From an uncultured Lachnospiraceae bacterium (GTDB taxonomy: Bacteria > Bacillota > Clostridia > Lachnospirales > Lachnospiraceae), in contig CANRFJ010000007.1 in assembly GCA_947629865.1 (NCBI GenBank), positions 1-64,000 on the forward strand: DNA of 64,000 nucleotides. Reading direction: 5' to 3'. Below, piece after piece: positions 25,930-35,144 of this stretch. Position 1 is the stretch's first letter. Each line of letters starts with the position of its first letter. A model generated the notes under the pieces. The model saw only the letters and a program-made list of their open reading frames with translations. It had not been told where the DNA came from and made no database searches. Position numbers and translations under genes: made by a program.

Positions 25930-27042
25930 ATGGCAAGTTTATCATTGAAGAACATCAACAAAGTGTATCCGAACGGTTTCCATGCCGTTAAGGATTTTAG
26001 TTTAGAGATCGAGGACAAAGAGTTTGTCATCTTTGTAGGCCCGTCCGGATGTGGAAAGTCTACCACGCTTCGTATGATTGCCGGACTGGAGGAGATTTCC
26101 AGCGGTGAGCTGTGGATTGGCGACAAACTGGTAAACGACGTAGAGCCGAAGGACAGGGATATCGCCATGGTATTCCAGAACTACGCTCTGTACCCGCATA
26201 TGTCCGTATATGACAATATGGCATTCGGCCTGAAGCTGAGAAAGGTTCCGAAAGACCAGATTGACCGTCTGGTACATGAGGCAGCGAAGATTCTGGATAT
26301 TGAGCATCTGCTGGATCGTAAGCCGAAGGCTCTGTCCGGTGGACAGAGACAGCGTGTTGCCATGGGACGTGCGATTGTCCGTAATCCTAAGGTATTCCTG
26401 ATGGATGAGCCTCTTTCCAATCTGGACGCCAAGCTTCGTGTTCAGATGCGTATTGAGATTTCCAAACTGCATCAGAGACTGGAGACTACAATCATCTATG
26501 TAACACATGACCAGACCGAGGCTCTTACCCTTGGTACCAGAATCGTCGTTATGAAGGACGGCGTGGTACAGCAAGTAGACTCCCCGTTGGATCTGTATAT
26601 GAAGCCGAACAACCTGTTTGTTGCCGGATTTATCGGTTCCCCGCAGATGAACTTCATCGATGCGAAGGTGGTTGTGTCCGGTTCCGATGTACTGCTTATG
26701 TTCGGTACCAACTCCATCAAGCTTCCGGAGAACAAAGCGAAGAAGCTGATTGACGGCGGATACGAGGACAAGACGGTTGTATTCGGTATTCGTCCGGAGG
26801 ACATCAAAGACGAGGAGATGTTCATAAGCAACTCGCCGGATACTACGCTTGAGGCGACTGTAAAGGTATACGAGATGCTGGGCGCCGAGGTATTCTTATA
26901 CTTCACCGTAGACACCTATGACATCACCGTGCGTGTAAATCCGCGCACCACTGCCCGTCCCGGCGATACGATTAAGATTGCCCTTGACGGTGCAAAGATT
27001 CACCTCTTTGACAAGGAGACAGAGGAGACCATTACAAACTAA
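25930..27042 (+). CDS. Sugar ABC transporter ATP-binding protein (MsmK/UgpC type)
   Basis: The 370-residue ATPase has Walker A GPSGCGKS near 37-44, the signature LSGGQRQR near 135-142, Walker B VFLMDEP, and a C-terminal OB-fold regulatory domain (about 235-370, including FGIRPEDI). This domain layout marks the MalK/UgpC/MsmX group. It stands alone with its own promoter and terminator, with no permease or binding-protein gene near, so it probably energises several carbohydrate importers located elsewhere (as MsmX does in Bacillus). Codon use is notably even, suggesting high expression. Confidence 0.93.
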   Translation: MASLSLKNINKVYPNGFHAVKDFSLEIEDKEFVIFVGPSGCGKSTTLRMIAGLEEISSGELWIGDKLVNDVEPKDRDIAMVFQNYALYPHMSVYDNMAFGLKLRKVPKDQIDRLVHEAAKILDIEHLLDRKPKALSGGQRQRVAMGRAIVRNPKVFLMDEPLSNLDAKLRVQMRIEISKLHQRLETTIIYVTHDQTEALTLGTRIVVMKDGVVQQVDSPLDLYMKPNNLFVAGFIGSPQMNFIDAKVVVSGSDVLLMFGTNSIKLPENKAKKLIDGGYEDKTVVFGIRPEDIKDEEMFISNSPDTTLEATVKVYEMLGAEVFLYFTVDTYDITVRVNPRTTARPGDTIKIALDGAKIHLFDKETEETITN

Positions 27043-27101
27043 TTCTGGGATAGTGATAGAAACCCGCCATATCATATGTGTGGGCAAATCCATAAAAAGC
27101 C

Positions 27102-27133
27102 AAAAAGGGCGTCCGGTAACGGGCGCCCTTTTT
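27102..27133 (+). terminator. Terminator after the sugar ATPase gene
   Basis: AAAAAGGGCG (27102-27111) pairs perfectly with CGCCCTTTTT (27124-27133). Its T-tract runs directly into the -35 box of the next promoter. Confidence 0.9.
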
Positions 27134-27160
27134 GACAACCTTCTCAAAAAATGTTACAAT
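27132..27160 (+). promoter_or_regulatory. Promoter of the PucR-type regulator and ftsEX operon
   Basis: TTGACA (27132-27137), a 17-base spacer and TACAAT (27155-27160) with an extended TGt (27152-27154). The -35 overlaps the T-run of the preceding terminator by two bases. Confidence 0.8.
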
Positions 27161-27213
27161 CAGAGGCAGGAGTAATGTGATCGTACACAAATGGAGAAGC
27201 AGGAGGTGCAGCG

Positions 27214-28302
27214 GTGATTTCAAATCAGATTTTACAAAACGTCATTGACGGGTTAAAGGGGATTACAAAGATTGATCTAAGTGTGATAGATACGGAGGGG
27301 AATATATTGGCGGAGACGTCGTCTGCCAATCGGGATTATGGGGAATCCGTTCGGGCTTTTGCCGACTCCGCGGCAGACAGCCAGGTGATGCAGGGCTCCC
27401 AGTTTTTTAAGGTGTATGATGAGGGGCAGCTGGAATATATTGTTGTAGTGGAGGGGGATTCCGAGGAGGTTTATACCATAGGGAAAATCGTGGTGTTCCA
27501 GATTCAAAATCTGCTGGTGGCCTACAAGGAGCGCTATGACAAGGATAATTTTATAAAAAATCTCTTATTGGATAACCTGTTACTGGTGGATATTTTCAAC
27601 CGCGCGAAGAAACTGCATATCGAGATGAATGTGAGGCGTGTGGTATATATTATTGAGACCAGCAAGGAGAAGGACAACGGGGCGCTGGAGACGGTGCGGA
27701 GTATGTTCGCCGGAGGCAATAAGGATTTTATCACCGCCGTGGACGAGAAAAATATCATTCTGGTAAAGGAACTGAGTCAGAACGAGACCTATGACGATCT
27801 GGAAAAGACGGCGCAGGTCATTGTGGATATGCTGAATACCGAGGCTATGGCGCGGGTGCATGTGGCATACGGAACAATAATCAAGGATATAAAAGAGGTG
27901 TCCCGCTCCTATAAGGAGGCCAAGATGGCTCTGGACGTGGGAAAGATATTCTACAGCGATAGAAAAGTCATGGCGTACAGTAATCTGGGAATCGGGCGGC
28001 TGATCTACCAGCTCCCCATGCCGCTGTGTAAGATGTTTATACGGGAGGTCTTTGCGGAGGATACACCCGATCAGTTCGACGAGGAGACGCTGACTACCAT
28101 TAATAAATTTTTTGAGAACAACCTGAATGTCTCCGAGACGTCCCGCCAGCTCTACATTCACCGGAATACGCTTGTGTACCGGCTGGATAAGCTGCAAAAG
28201 AGCACAGGCCTGGATCTCAGGGTGTTCGAGGACGCCATTACGTTCCGGATTGCGCTTATGGTAGTAAAATACATGAATTATCTGGAGACGATTGATTACT
28301 AG
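27214..28302 (+). CDS. PucR/CdaR-type helix-turn-helix regulator
   Basis: This 362-residue protein begins with a sensory segment of about 110 residues resembling CdaR sugar-diacid regulators. It has a GGDEF-like middle region and a C-terminal PucR HTH (about 295-355: FFENNLNVSETSRQLYIHRN, then TLVYRLDKL). The start is a GTG at 27214 with AGGAGG seven bases upstream. It ends 15 bases before ftsE, so it is probably the first gene of that operon. The ligand is unknown; a link between carbon supply and cell division would follow from the context (inference). Confidence 0.85.
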   Translation: MISNQILQNVIDGLKGITKIDLSVIDTEGNILAETSSANRDYGESVRAFADSAADSQVMQGSQFFKVYDEGQLEYIVVVEGDSEEVYTIGKIVVFQIQNLLVAYKERYDKDNFIKNLLLDNLLLVDIFNRAKKLHIEMNVRRVVYIIETSKEKDNGALETVRSMFAGGNKDFITAVDEKNIILVKELSQNETYDDLEKTAQVIVDMLNTEAMARVHVAYGTIIKDIKEVSRSYKEAKMALDVGKIFYSDRKVMAYSNLGIGRLIYQLPMPLCKMFIREVFAEDTPDQFDEETLTTINKFFENNLNVSETSRQLYIHRNTLVYRLDKLQKSTGLDLRVFEDAITFRIALMVVKYMNYLETIDY

Positions 28303-28317
28303 GGGGCATAGTGCAGA

Positions 28318-29049
28318 ATGGACAATGAAAGAGTAGTATCTCTGGAGAGAAAGGTTCCCATGATTGCCATGGATCACATATATAAGCACTATTCTACAGG
28401 AGTAGATGCGCTGAATGATATATCAATCCGCATTGATAAGGGCGAGTTTGTGTTTGTGGTTGGAAAGAGCGGTTCGGGGAAGTCTACGTTTATCAAACTG
28501 CTTCTGAAGGAGTTGGATCCAAGCTCCGGCCGTCTGTTTGTGGGCGGACGCCAGGTGACAAGGCTGAAGCGGAAGCAGATTTCCATGTACCGGCGCAAGA
28601 TCGGAGTGGTGTTTCAGGATTTCCGTCTGTTGAAGAACAAGACGGTATTTGAAAATGTGGCGTTTGCCCAGCAGATCATTGGCATGACAAAGAGGCAGAT
28701 CGCCCGCACCGTCCCCATTATGCTGGAAATGGTGGGGCTTGACGGGAAGGCGGGCGCCTATCCGCAGGAATTATCCGGCGGCGAACAGCAGCGGGTGGCG
28801 ATTGCCAGGGCGCTGATTAACCAGCCGACGATTCTTCTGGCAGATGAGCCCACCGGCAATCTGGATCCACAGACAGCCTGGGATATTATGATGCTTTTGC
28901 AGGAAGTGAATAAAACAGGGACGACGGTTGTTGTAGTGACGCATAATAATGATATTGTGGATATCATGCAAAAGAGAGTCATTACCCTGGACGAGGGTTC
29001 TCTGATTCATGACGAGAAAAAGGGCGGTTATCAGTATGAGAGGGATTAG
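28318..29049 (+). CDS. ftsE: Cell division ATP-binding protein FtsE
   Basis: FtsE is the ATPase that drives FtsX and, through it, septal murein hydrolases. Walker A is GKSGSGKS, with VFQDFRLL at the Q-loop, signature LSGGEQQR and Walker B LLADEP. Lys rather than Pro in the Walker A loop (GKSGSG) is typical of FtsE. Against the core domain the N-terminus is about 14 residues long; a start at the ATG at 28360 is possible. Its end overlaps ftsX by 14 bases. Confidence 0.96.
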   Translation: MDNERVVSLERKVPMIAMDHIYKHYSTGVDALNDISIRIDKGEFVFVVGKSGSGKSTFIKLLLKELDPSSGRLFVGGRQVTRLKRKQISMYRRKIGVVFQDFRLLKNKTVFENVAFAQQIIGMTKRQIARTVPIMLEMVGLDGKAGAYPQELSGGEQQRVAIARALINQPTILLADEPTGNLDPQTAWDIMMLLQEVNKTGTTVVVVTHNNDIVDIMQKRVITLDEGSLIHDEKKGGYQYERD

Positions 29050-29947
29050 CATATTTGGCTATAGTATAAAGCAGGGTGTTGCGAGCCTGAAAAAAAACCG
29101 GATGTTTACGCTGGCTTCCGTGGGCACGGTGGCGGCGTGTCTGTTTTTGTTTGGGCTTTTTTATTTTGTGCTGAGCAATGTCCGCTACATGATACACACC
29201 GCGGAAAATTCGGTGGGCGTGTCTGTCTTTTTTGACGAGGGACTGTCCGAGGAGGGAATTAAGACGATAGGAGTGGTTATCGAGAACCGTCCGGAGGTGG
29301 AACGGGTGGAATATATATCGGCGGAGCAGGCCTGGGAGCGGTTTAAGGAGGAAAATTTTAAGGATTCTCCGGAACTAATCGAGAGCTTTCAGGACGACAA
29401 CCCGCTGGCGGACTCGGCTTCCTATGAAGTCTATCTGAGGGATATATCCATGCAGGATACACTTGTAGAATACATGGAAACCGTGGACGGCGTCCGAGAG
29501 GTTAAGCGCTCTGACGAGGTGGCGGCGACGTTTTCCAGCGTGAACAAACTGGTGGGAGGCGGTTCGGCGGCGCTGATTCTGGTATTGCTGCTGGTGTCGG
29601 TATTTCTGATTCATTCCACCATCGCCACGGGTATTACAGTGCGCCGGCCGGAGATTGCCATTATGCGGCTGATGGGGGCGTCGGACTATTTTATCTGGGC
29701 TCCGTTTATCGTGGAGGGAATTATCATCGGTATGATTGGGGCGGCCGTGCCGCTGCTGCTTCTGGCGGCGGTTTACGGGCGTATTGTGGAATATCTTCTG
29801 GAGCGGTTTTCTATTTTTGCAGGAAGCCTGACGTTTCTAGGTACGGGCTCGGTGTTCTCTGTACTGGTGCCCGTATCCCTGGCGGTGGGAGTGGGGATTG
29901 GCTTTCTGGGAAGCTTTATCACTGTGCGCAGGAACTTGAATATTTAG
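29036..29947 (+). CDS. ftsX: Cell division protein FtsX
   Basis: The 303-residue FtsX has one N-terminal helix (about 22-45), an extracellular domain (about 50-165) and three C-terminal helices (about 180-205, 225-255, 270-295). The motif TVRRPEIAIMRLMGAS is typical of FtsX. It links FtsE in the cytoplasm to the secreted hydrolase activator encoded next. The start is the ATG inside the end of ftsE. Confidence 0.96.
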   Translation: MRGISIFGYSIKQGVASLKKNRMFTLASVGTVAACLFLFGLFYFVLSNVRYMIHTAENSVGVSVFFDEGLSEEGIKTIGVVIENRPEVERVEYISAEQAWERFKEENFKDSPELIESFQDDNPLADSASYEVYLRDISMQDTLVEYMETVDGVREVKRSDEVAATFSSVNKLVGGGSAALILVLLLVSVFLIHSTIATGITVRRPEIAIMRLMGASDYFIWAPFIVEGIIIGMIGAAVPLLLLAAVYGRIVEYLLERFSIFAGSLTFLGTGSVFSVLVPVSLAVGVGIGFLGSFITVRRNLNI

Positions 29948-29965
29948 CGGAAGGCGGGGATAGTT

Positions 29966-31159
29966 TTGCGGCGAACGACATGGATCGGAATTATATTGGC
30001 GGCAGGCCTCTGTGCGGCGGCGGCCTCCAGCTCCCGAACGGCGGCCGTCAATTATGACAGCCAGATAAAAAAGGCGCAGGAGGAAAAAAAGGAGTATAAT
30101 AAGCGCGCCCAGGAACTCCAGGAGGAGATGGAAGAACTGGAGAAGGACAAAGAGGACGCCATGACCTACATTGAAAAACTGGATAAGAAGATGTCGGCCC
30201 TGGAGGGGGAACTGGACAAACTGAACGGGGAGATCGCCGACACGGATAAGAAGCTAAAGGCCGCACAGGCAGAGCTCTCCGAGGCGGAGGCCACGGAAGA
30301 AAGACAGTATATTACCATGAAGCGGCGCATAAAATACATGTATGAAAACGGCAGTCAGGATTATCTGGAGATTCTTCTCTCCTCCGGCAGCATAAGCGAA
30401 CTGCTGAACCGGGCGGAGTATATTGAAAAAATCAGCGCCTACGACAAAAATATTTTCAATGAATATCAGCGGACAAAAGAGCGGGTTGCGGCCAGACGGC
30501 AGGAGATTGAAAATCACCTCACGGAACTGGAGGGAATGAAAGAGGAGGCTGCGACGGAGAAACGTGCGCTGAAGGAGTTAAAGGGAAAGAAAAAGAAAGA
30601 AATCCAGCGGTATAACGATAAACTGGAGACTTCCCAGGACATGGCGGATCGCTTTGCCAGACAGGTGGCGAAGGCGGAGGCGGAGGTTGAGCGGCTGTTA
30701 GAGGCGAAGCAGGACGAGATAGACCGCCAGAACGCACAGGGGAGCGGAAATTCCGGAGGCGGCAATGGAACACTGCGGTGGCCGCTGAATGTTTCGGGCA
30801 GGATCTCATCGGGCTTTGGCCCGCGAACGAGCCCTACGGCGGGAGCCAGCTCCTATCACAGGGGGCTGGATATTGCGGTGGCCTATGGGACGCCGATTGT
30901 GGCGGCGGGAGACGGAACCGTGGCGACGGCCAGTTACAGCTCCAGCGAGGGAAATTATGTCATGATTTCCCATGGAAACCGTTTGTACACGATTTACATG
31001 CACTGCTCCCGTCTGGCCGTGAGCGCCGGCGACAAGGTGAGCCGCGGACAGGTGATCGCCTATGTGGGAAGCACGGGCATTTCCACGGGGCCCCATCTGC
31101 ATTTCGGCGTGTCAAAGAATGGAAGCTATGTGAATCCGCTGTCGTATGTCAGCAGTTAG
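29966..31159 (+). CDS. EnvC/PcsB-like murein hydrolase (M23)
   Basis: A signal peptide (about 1-26) leads into a long coiled coil (about 30-250, Glu/Lys-rich) and a C-terminal M23 domain with HRGLD (HxxxD), MHCSRL and HLHFG (HxH). The coiled coil is the part that would dock on FtsX, as in PcsB and EnvC. All zinc ligands are present, so unlike EnvC it is probably catalytic. The start is a TTG at 29966; no ATG is near. It stands third in ftsE-ftsX-this-ctpA. Confidence 0.93.
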   Translation: MRRTTWIGIILAAGLCAAAASSSRTAAVNYDSQIKKAQEEKKEYNKRAQELQEEMEELEKDKEDAMTYIEKLDKKMSALEGELDKLNGEIADTDKKLKAAQAELSEAEATEERQYITMKRRIKYMYENGSQDYLEILLSSGSISELLNRAEYIEKISAYDKNIFNEYQRTKERVAARRQEIENHLTELEGMKEEAATEKRALKELKGKKKKEIQRYNDKLETSQDMADRFARQVAKAEAEVERLLEAKQDEIDRQNAQGSGNSGGGNGTLRWPLNVSGRISSGFGPRTSPTAGASSYHRGLDIAVAYGTPIVAAGDGTVATASYSSSEGNYVMISHGNRLYTIYMHCSRLAVSAGDKVSRGQVIAYVGSTGISTGPHLHFGVSKNGSYVNPLSYVSS

Positions 31160-31167
31160 GAGGCAAA

Positions 31168-32376
31168 ATGAAAAGAAAAGGCATCGGTATATTTTTTGCG
31201 GGACTGGGAGCCGGACTGCTGCTTTCTGCCGCGGTACTCCTGATAACCGGCCACGCGGGTATCCACCTCTTTTCCAATAATTCCCTGGCGGAGGACGTCT
31301 GGGAGCGGACGAAGGTGGTTGAGGAATATATAGACAAATATTATTGGAAGGAAGACATGCCGGATCAGAAATTGTCCGAGGCGGCGGCAAAGGGAATCGT
31401 GGCGGCTCTGGGGGACAGATACTCAGCCTATTTTACCGAGGAGGAGTACGAGGAGGCCATGAACAGTGTAAACGGGGATTACTGCGGCATTGGCGCCACC
31501 CTGCGGCTGGACAGTGATACGGGCAGGAAGTACATCGGGAAAATCCAGGCGGGACAGCCCGCCGAGCAGGCGGGCGTCCGGGAGGGCGACGAGCTTCGGG
31601 CGGTCAACGGAACCGACGTGTCTGAAAAGAGCCTGACAGAGATTGTAGATATGATTAAGGGAGAGGAGGGAAAAAAATCCGTCCTCACTCTTGTGCGCAC
31701 TGAAAACGGCGTCTCCGCGACAAAGGAGATCACGGTCGTCTGCAAAAAAATAGTCACCCGCTCCATCACCAGCCGCCTGCTGGAGGACAAAATCGGCTAT
31801 ATTAAAATCAGCACTTTTAATAATGAGACGGTCGGGCAGTTCAAGAGCGCGCTGGAGCAGCTGGAACGCCAGGGACAGCGGGCGCTGATTATAGACGTCC
31901 GGGACAACGGCGGCGGCTCGCTGACGGCCACGGTGGATATGCTGGACTGTCTGTTGCCGGCCGGCCGCCTGATAACGGAAAAGAACAGGGCAAGGGGAGA
32001 TAAGGTATATGAATCCACAGACGAGGAGCACTTTGACAAGCCGATGGCGGTGCTGATCAACGGGAGCAGCGCCAGCGCCTCCGAGGTGTTTGCCGGTACC
32101 CTGCAGGTCAGGGGAGCCGCCGTGCTTGTGGGCGTCAAAAGCTTTGGAAAGGGGATTGTGCAGACCATCTATTCCCTGAAAAGCTCCTGCGGGGGCGGCA
32201 TCAAGCTGACGACGGGAGAATATCTGCTGCCGGACGGACGCTCTATACACGAGAAGGGACTGGAACCGGACGTGGAGGTGAAATACACCGGAGATGCGGC
32301 GAATTACCGCCAGGAGGACGATAACCAGCTGCAAAAGGCGGAGGAAGCGCTGGAAAATAAGACGGCCAATCCATGA
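31168..32376 (+). CDS. S41 C-terminal processing peptidase (CtpA-like)
   Basis: The 402-residue protein has an N-terminal membrane helix (about 7-28), a PDZ domain (about 100-185, with GQPAEQAGVREGDEL), and the S41 catalytic domain with the nucleophile in NGSSASASE and the base lysine in KSFGKGIVQ. Such proteases trim exported proteins and can regulate murein hydrolases, which suits its place right after the M23 protein. The ATG at 31168 follows TTAGGAGG; a long upstream open stretch overlaps the M23 gene and is not coding. Confidence 0.95.
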   Translation: MKRKGIGIFFAGLGAGLLLSAAVLLITGHAGIHLFSNNSLAEDVWERTKVVEEYIDKYYWKEDMPDQKLSEAAAKGIVAALGDRYSAYFTEEEYEEAMNSVNGDYCGIGATLRLDSDTGRKYIGKIQAGQPAEQAGVREGDELRAVNGTDVSEKSLTEIVDMIKGEEGKKSVLTLVRTENGVSATKEITVVCKKIVTRSITSRLLEDKIGYIKISTFNNETVGQFKSALEQLERQGQRALIIDVRDNGGGSLTATVDMLDCLLPAGRLITEKNRARGDKVYESTDEEHFDKPMAVLINGSSASASEVFAGTLQVRGAAVLVGVKSFGKGIVQTIYSLKSSCGGGIKLTTGEYLLPDGRSIHEKGLEPDVEVKYTGDAANYRQEDDNQLQKAEEALENKTANP

Positions 32377-32435
32377 TTTTGGCAGAGTGCATGATCGGCG
32401 CAGAAAGGCGCGCCCGTTGTCTGCAAACAATTTAG

Positions 32436-32464
32436 TTGATTTTTCACAGGCGGTTGTGTATAAT
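32436..32464 (+). promoter_or_regulatory. glmM promoter
   Basis: TTGATT (32436-32441), a 17-base spacer and TATAAT (32459-32464), about 110 bases before the glmM start. Confidence 0.7.
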
Positions 32465-32574
32465 GTACTACATATGGAGTTTTGGGCGTATTGTGTCCAG
32501 ATGAAATTATCATACAGGGGCGGCCTGCGGGCTGCGTCTGTTGTTTGCCAGGAACTGGCAGAATGGAGATTGGC

Positions 32575-33921
32575 ATGAAATACTTTGGAACGGACGGATT
32601 CCGCGGCGAGGCGAATGTAGACCTCACGGTGGAGCACGCATACAAAGTGGGAAGGTTTTTGGGACACTATTTTCAGAGAGAAGACCACACGGTTCGGGTA
32701 GTGATAGGAAAAGATACCCGACTGTCCGGATATATGTATGAGACGGCGCTGGCGTCGGGACTGACGGCCAGTGGGGCGGACGTATATGAACTGCACGTCA
32801 CCACGACGCCCAGTGTCTCTTATCTGGTGCGGAAGGAGGGGTTTGACTGCGGAATCATGATCTCAGCCAGCCATAATCCCTATTTCGACAACGGAATCAA
32901 GGTGATTAACGGACAGGGGCATAAGCTGGAGCCGGACGTGGAGGAACAGATTGAGCGATACATTGATGGCGAGACAGAGGAGATACCGTTAGCACAGAGG
33001 GAAAAGATCGGGCGCTGCTTTGACTACACAGAGGGGCGCAATGAATACATTGAATATCTGAAGGGACTGACGGGCCGGCGATTTGACGGCAAGACCATTG
33101 CGCTGGATTTAGCCAACGGCTCCGCCTCGGTTATGGCGAAGGATATTTTTGAATCCCTGGGAGCCCAGGTGATTGTCCGCAACGACGCCCCCAACGGCAC
33201 CAATATTAACAGGGAGTGCGGTTCCACCCATATCGAATCCCTGCAGGGACTGGTATATGACACGGGAGCGGACATTGGATTTGCCTATGACGGGGACGCC
33301 GACCGCTGTCTGGCGGTGGATGACGACGGAAAAGTGGTGGACGGCGACCACATTCTGTATATATGCGGCAGGTACTTAAAGGAGCAGGGAAAGCTCAGAG
33401 ACGACACGGTTGTGACTACGGTGATGTCCAATATGGGCCTCTACAAGGCCTTTGACAAATTGGGTATCCGTTATGAGAAGACCGCTGTGGGCGACAAATA
33501 TGTATACGAGAATATGTCGGAACACGGCTATTCCATCGGCGGCGAGCAGTCCGGCCATATCATCTTCAGCGAGTATGCGGTGACGGGCGACGGGATCCTT
33601 ACCTCCCTTATGATTATGGAGGCGTGGCTGTCTTCGGGCAGGAGCCTGTCCGCGTTGACAAAGGATCTGATCATATATCCGCAGCTGTTAGTCAATGTGA
33701 AGGTCAAGGATAAATTGGCGGCCAGAGAGGACGCCGGAGTGCAGAGAGCCGAAGCCGAGGTTGAGGAGCGGCTGGGTGATTCCGGACGGCTGCTTCTGCG
33801 GGAGAGCGGGACAGAGCCGCTGATCCGCGTGATGGTGGAGGCAGAGACAGACGAGATGTGTCGGGAGAACGTAGAACATATAGTACAGGCATTGAAGGCC
33901 GGAGGCCATGTGAAGGAATAG
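32575..33921 (+). CDS. glmM: Phosphoglucosamine mutase
   Basis: GlmM turns glucosamine 6-phosphate into glucosamine 1-phosphate for UDP-GlcNAc and the cell wall. The 448 residues match the family. Seen are the start FGTDGFRGEAN, the phosphoserine S99 in ISASHNPY, the Mg loop DGDADRC and the sugar loop GGEQSGH, with RESGTEPLIRV at the end. The ATG at 32575 is chosen because FGTDGFRG should lie at the N-terminus. Confidence 0.96.
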   Translation: MKYFGTDGFRGEANVDLTVEHAYKVGRFLGHYFQREDHTVRVVIGKDTRLSGYMYETALASGLTASGADVYELHVTTTPSVSYLVRKEGFDCGIMISASHNPYFDNGIKVINGQGHKLEPDVEEQIERYIDGETEEIPLAQREKIGRCFDYTEGRNEYIEYLKGLTGRRFDGKTIALDLANGSASVMAKDIFESLGAQVIVRNDAPNGTNINRECGSTHIESLQGLVYDTGADIGFAYDGDADRCLAVDDDGKVVDGDHILYICGRYLKEQGKLRDDTVVTTVMSNMGLYKAFDKLGIRYEKTAVGDKYVYENMSEHGYSIGGEQSGHIIFSEYAVTGDGILTSLMIMEAWLSSGRSLSALTKDLIIYPQLLVNVKVKDKLAAREDAGVQRAEAEVEERLGDSGRLLLRESGTEPLIRVMVEAETDEMCRENVEHIVQALKAGGHVKE

Positions 33922-33950
33922 AAACGCAGACTGAGAAAATGGAGGAAATC

Positions 33951-35093
33951 ATGAAAGGTGCATTTTACACGAACCAATACCGCAATGTGTTTGCAGAACT
34001 GGGGCACTCGGAGGCGGAGATCGACCAAAAGATAACGGATACGTTTAATACTATATTTTACGGGCCGGAGGGCGAGCGCTTTTACTTTGAGGCCGGAGAC
34101 GACATGGGATATTTTGAGGACACCGGCAATCTCGACGCCCGGACGGAGGGAATGTCCTATGCCATGATGATGTGTGTGCAGCTGGACAAAAAGAACGAAT
34201 TTGACCGCGTGTGGAAGTGGGCCAGAACCTATATGTATATGGAGGATGGCTACAACAAGGGATATTTTGCATGGTCTTGTAAGACGGACGGCACAAAGAA
34301 CGATCACGGCCCGGCGCCGGACGGAGAAGAATTTTTTGCCATGGCGCTGTTTTTTGCCTCCCACCGCTGGGGGGACGGAGAGGGGATCTTTAATTATTCC
34401 AGGGAAGCGAGGAATATCCTGAGCGCCTGTATCCACAACGGGGAGAAGGAGCCGGGAGATCCGATTATGGAGCCGGAGAATTATCTGATACGGTTTATCC
34501 CGAGCAGAAAATTCAGCGATCCCTCTTATCACTGCGCGCATTTTTACGAGTTGTTTTCAATGTGGGCCGATGAGGAAGACAGGCCGTTCTGGAAGAAGGC
34601 TGCCAGAGCCAGCAGAGAATATCTGAAGAAGGCGTGCCATCCGGAGACGGGGCTGGCGGCAGAATATGCCTATTACGACGGAAGGCCCTACGACCAGGAG
34701 CAGAACGTCTTTGGCGGGCGGCATGACTGGTATTACAGCGATTCCTACCGCGTCATTGCCAATATCGGCCTGGATTATGAGTGGTTTGCGGCGGACGAGT
34801 GGAACGTGGAAAATAATAATAAAGTACAGAAATTTTTCTGCGAGACGCACAAGGACGAGCCGTTTAAGATCTATGAGGTGGACGGCCGCGTCATCGACCA
34901 GCCGGCGCTACATCCGGTGGCGATTATTGCCACGAACGCCCAGGCGTCTCTGGCGGCGGACGGGCCATATGCAAGAGAGTGCGTGGAGCGGTTCTGGAAC
35001 ACGCCGCTGCGCACGGGAGAGAGAAGATACTACGATAATTGCCTCTACCTGTTTGCCCTGCTGGCGCTGAGTGGAAATTATCGGATATACTGA
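33951..35093 (+). CDS. GH8 exo-oligoxylanase (Rex-like)
   Basis: The 380-residue protein has no signal peptide and fits reducing-end xylose-releasing exo-oligoxylanases of GH8. The acid Glu is E66 in ARTEGMSY, and the base Asp is D264 in YSDSYR. Rex enzymes trim imported xylo-oligosaccharides to xylose in the cytoplasm. Together with the phosphoketolase and the orphan sugar ATPase this suggests use of xylan breakdown products. It is 29 bases after glmM, an unusual partner. The RBS is GGAGG. Confidence 0.88.
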   Translation: MKGAFYTNQYRNVFAELGHSEAEIDQKITDTFNTIFYGPEGERFYFEAGDDMGYFEDTGNLDARTEGMSYAMMMCVQLDKKNEFDRVWKWARTYMYMEDGYNKGYFAWSCKTDGTKNDHGPAPDGEEFFAMALFFASHRWGDGEGIFNYSREARNILSACIHNGEKEPGDPIMEPENYLIRFIPSRKFSDPSYHCAHFYELFSMWADEEDRPFWKKAARASREYLKKACHPETGLAAEYAYYDGRPYDQEQNVFGGRHDWYYSDSYRVIANIGLDYEWFAADEWNVENNNKVQKFFCETHKDEPFKIYEVDGRVIDQPALHPVAIIATNAQASLAADGPYARECVERFWNTPLRTGERRYYDNCLYLFALLALSGNYRIY

Positions 35094-35144
35094 TAAATAG
35101 TAAATAAAAATGAAGTGCCAAAGAGGCAGAAAGAGAGGATAACA

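Noticed and set aside
30778-31167. N-terminal extension of the S41 peptidase into the M23 gene
   Set aside because: The M23 domain in the other frame is certain here, and the ATG at 31168 has a strong RBS and is followed by a signal-anchor helix.
31423-32796. Long - strand open frame opposite ctpA and the start of glmM
   Set aside because: It crosses two well-supported genes and an intergenic promoter, has no RBS, and encodes no recognisable motif.
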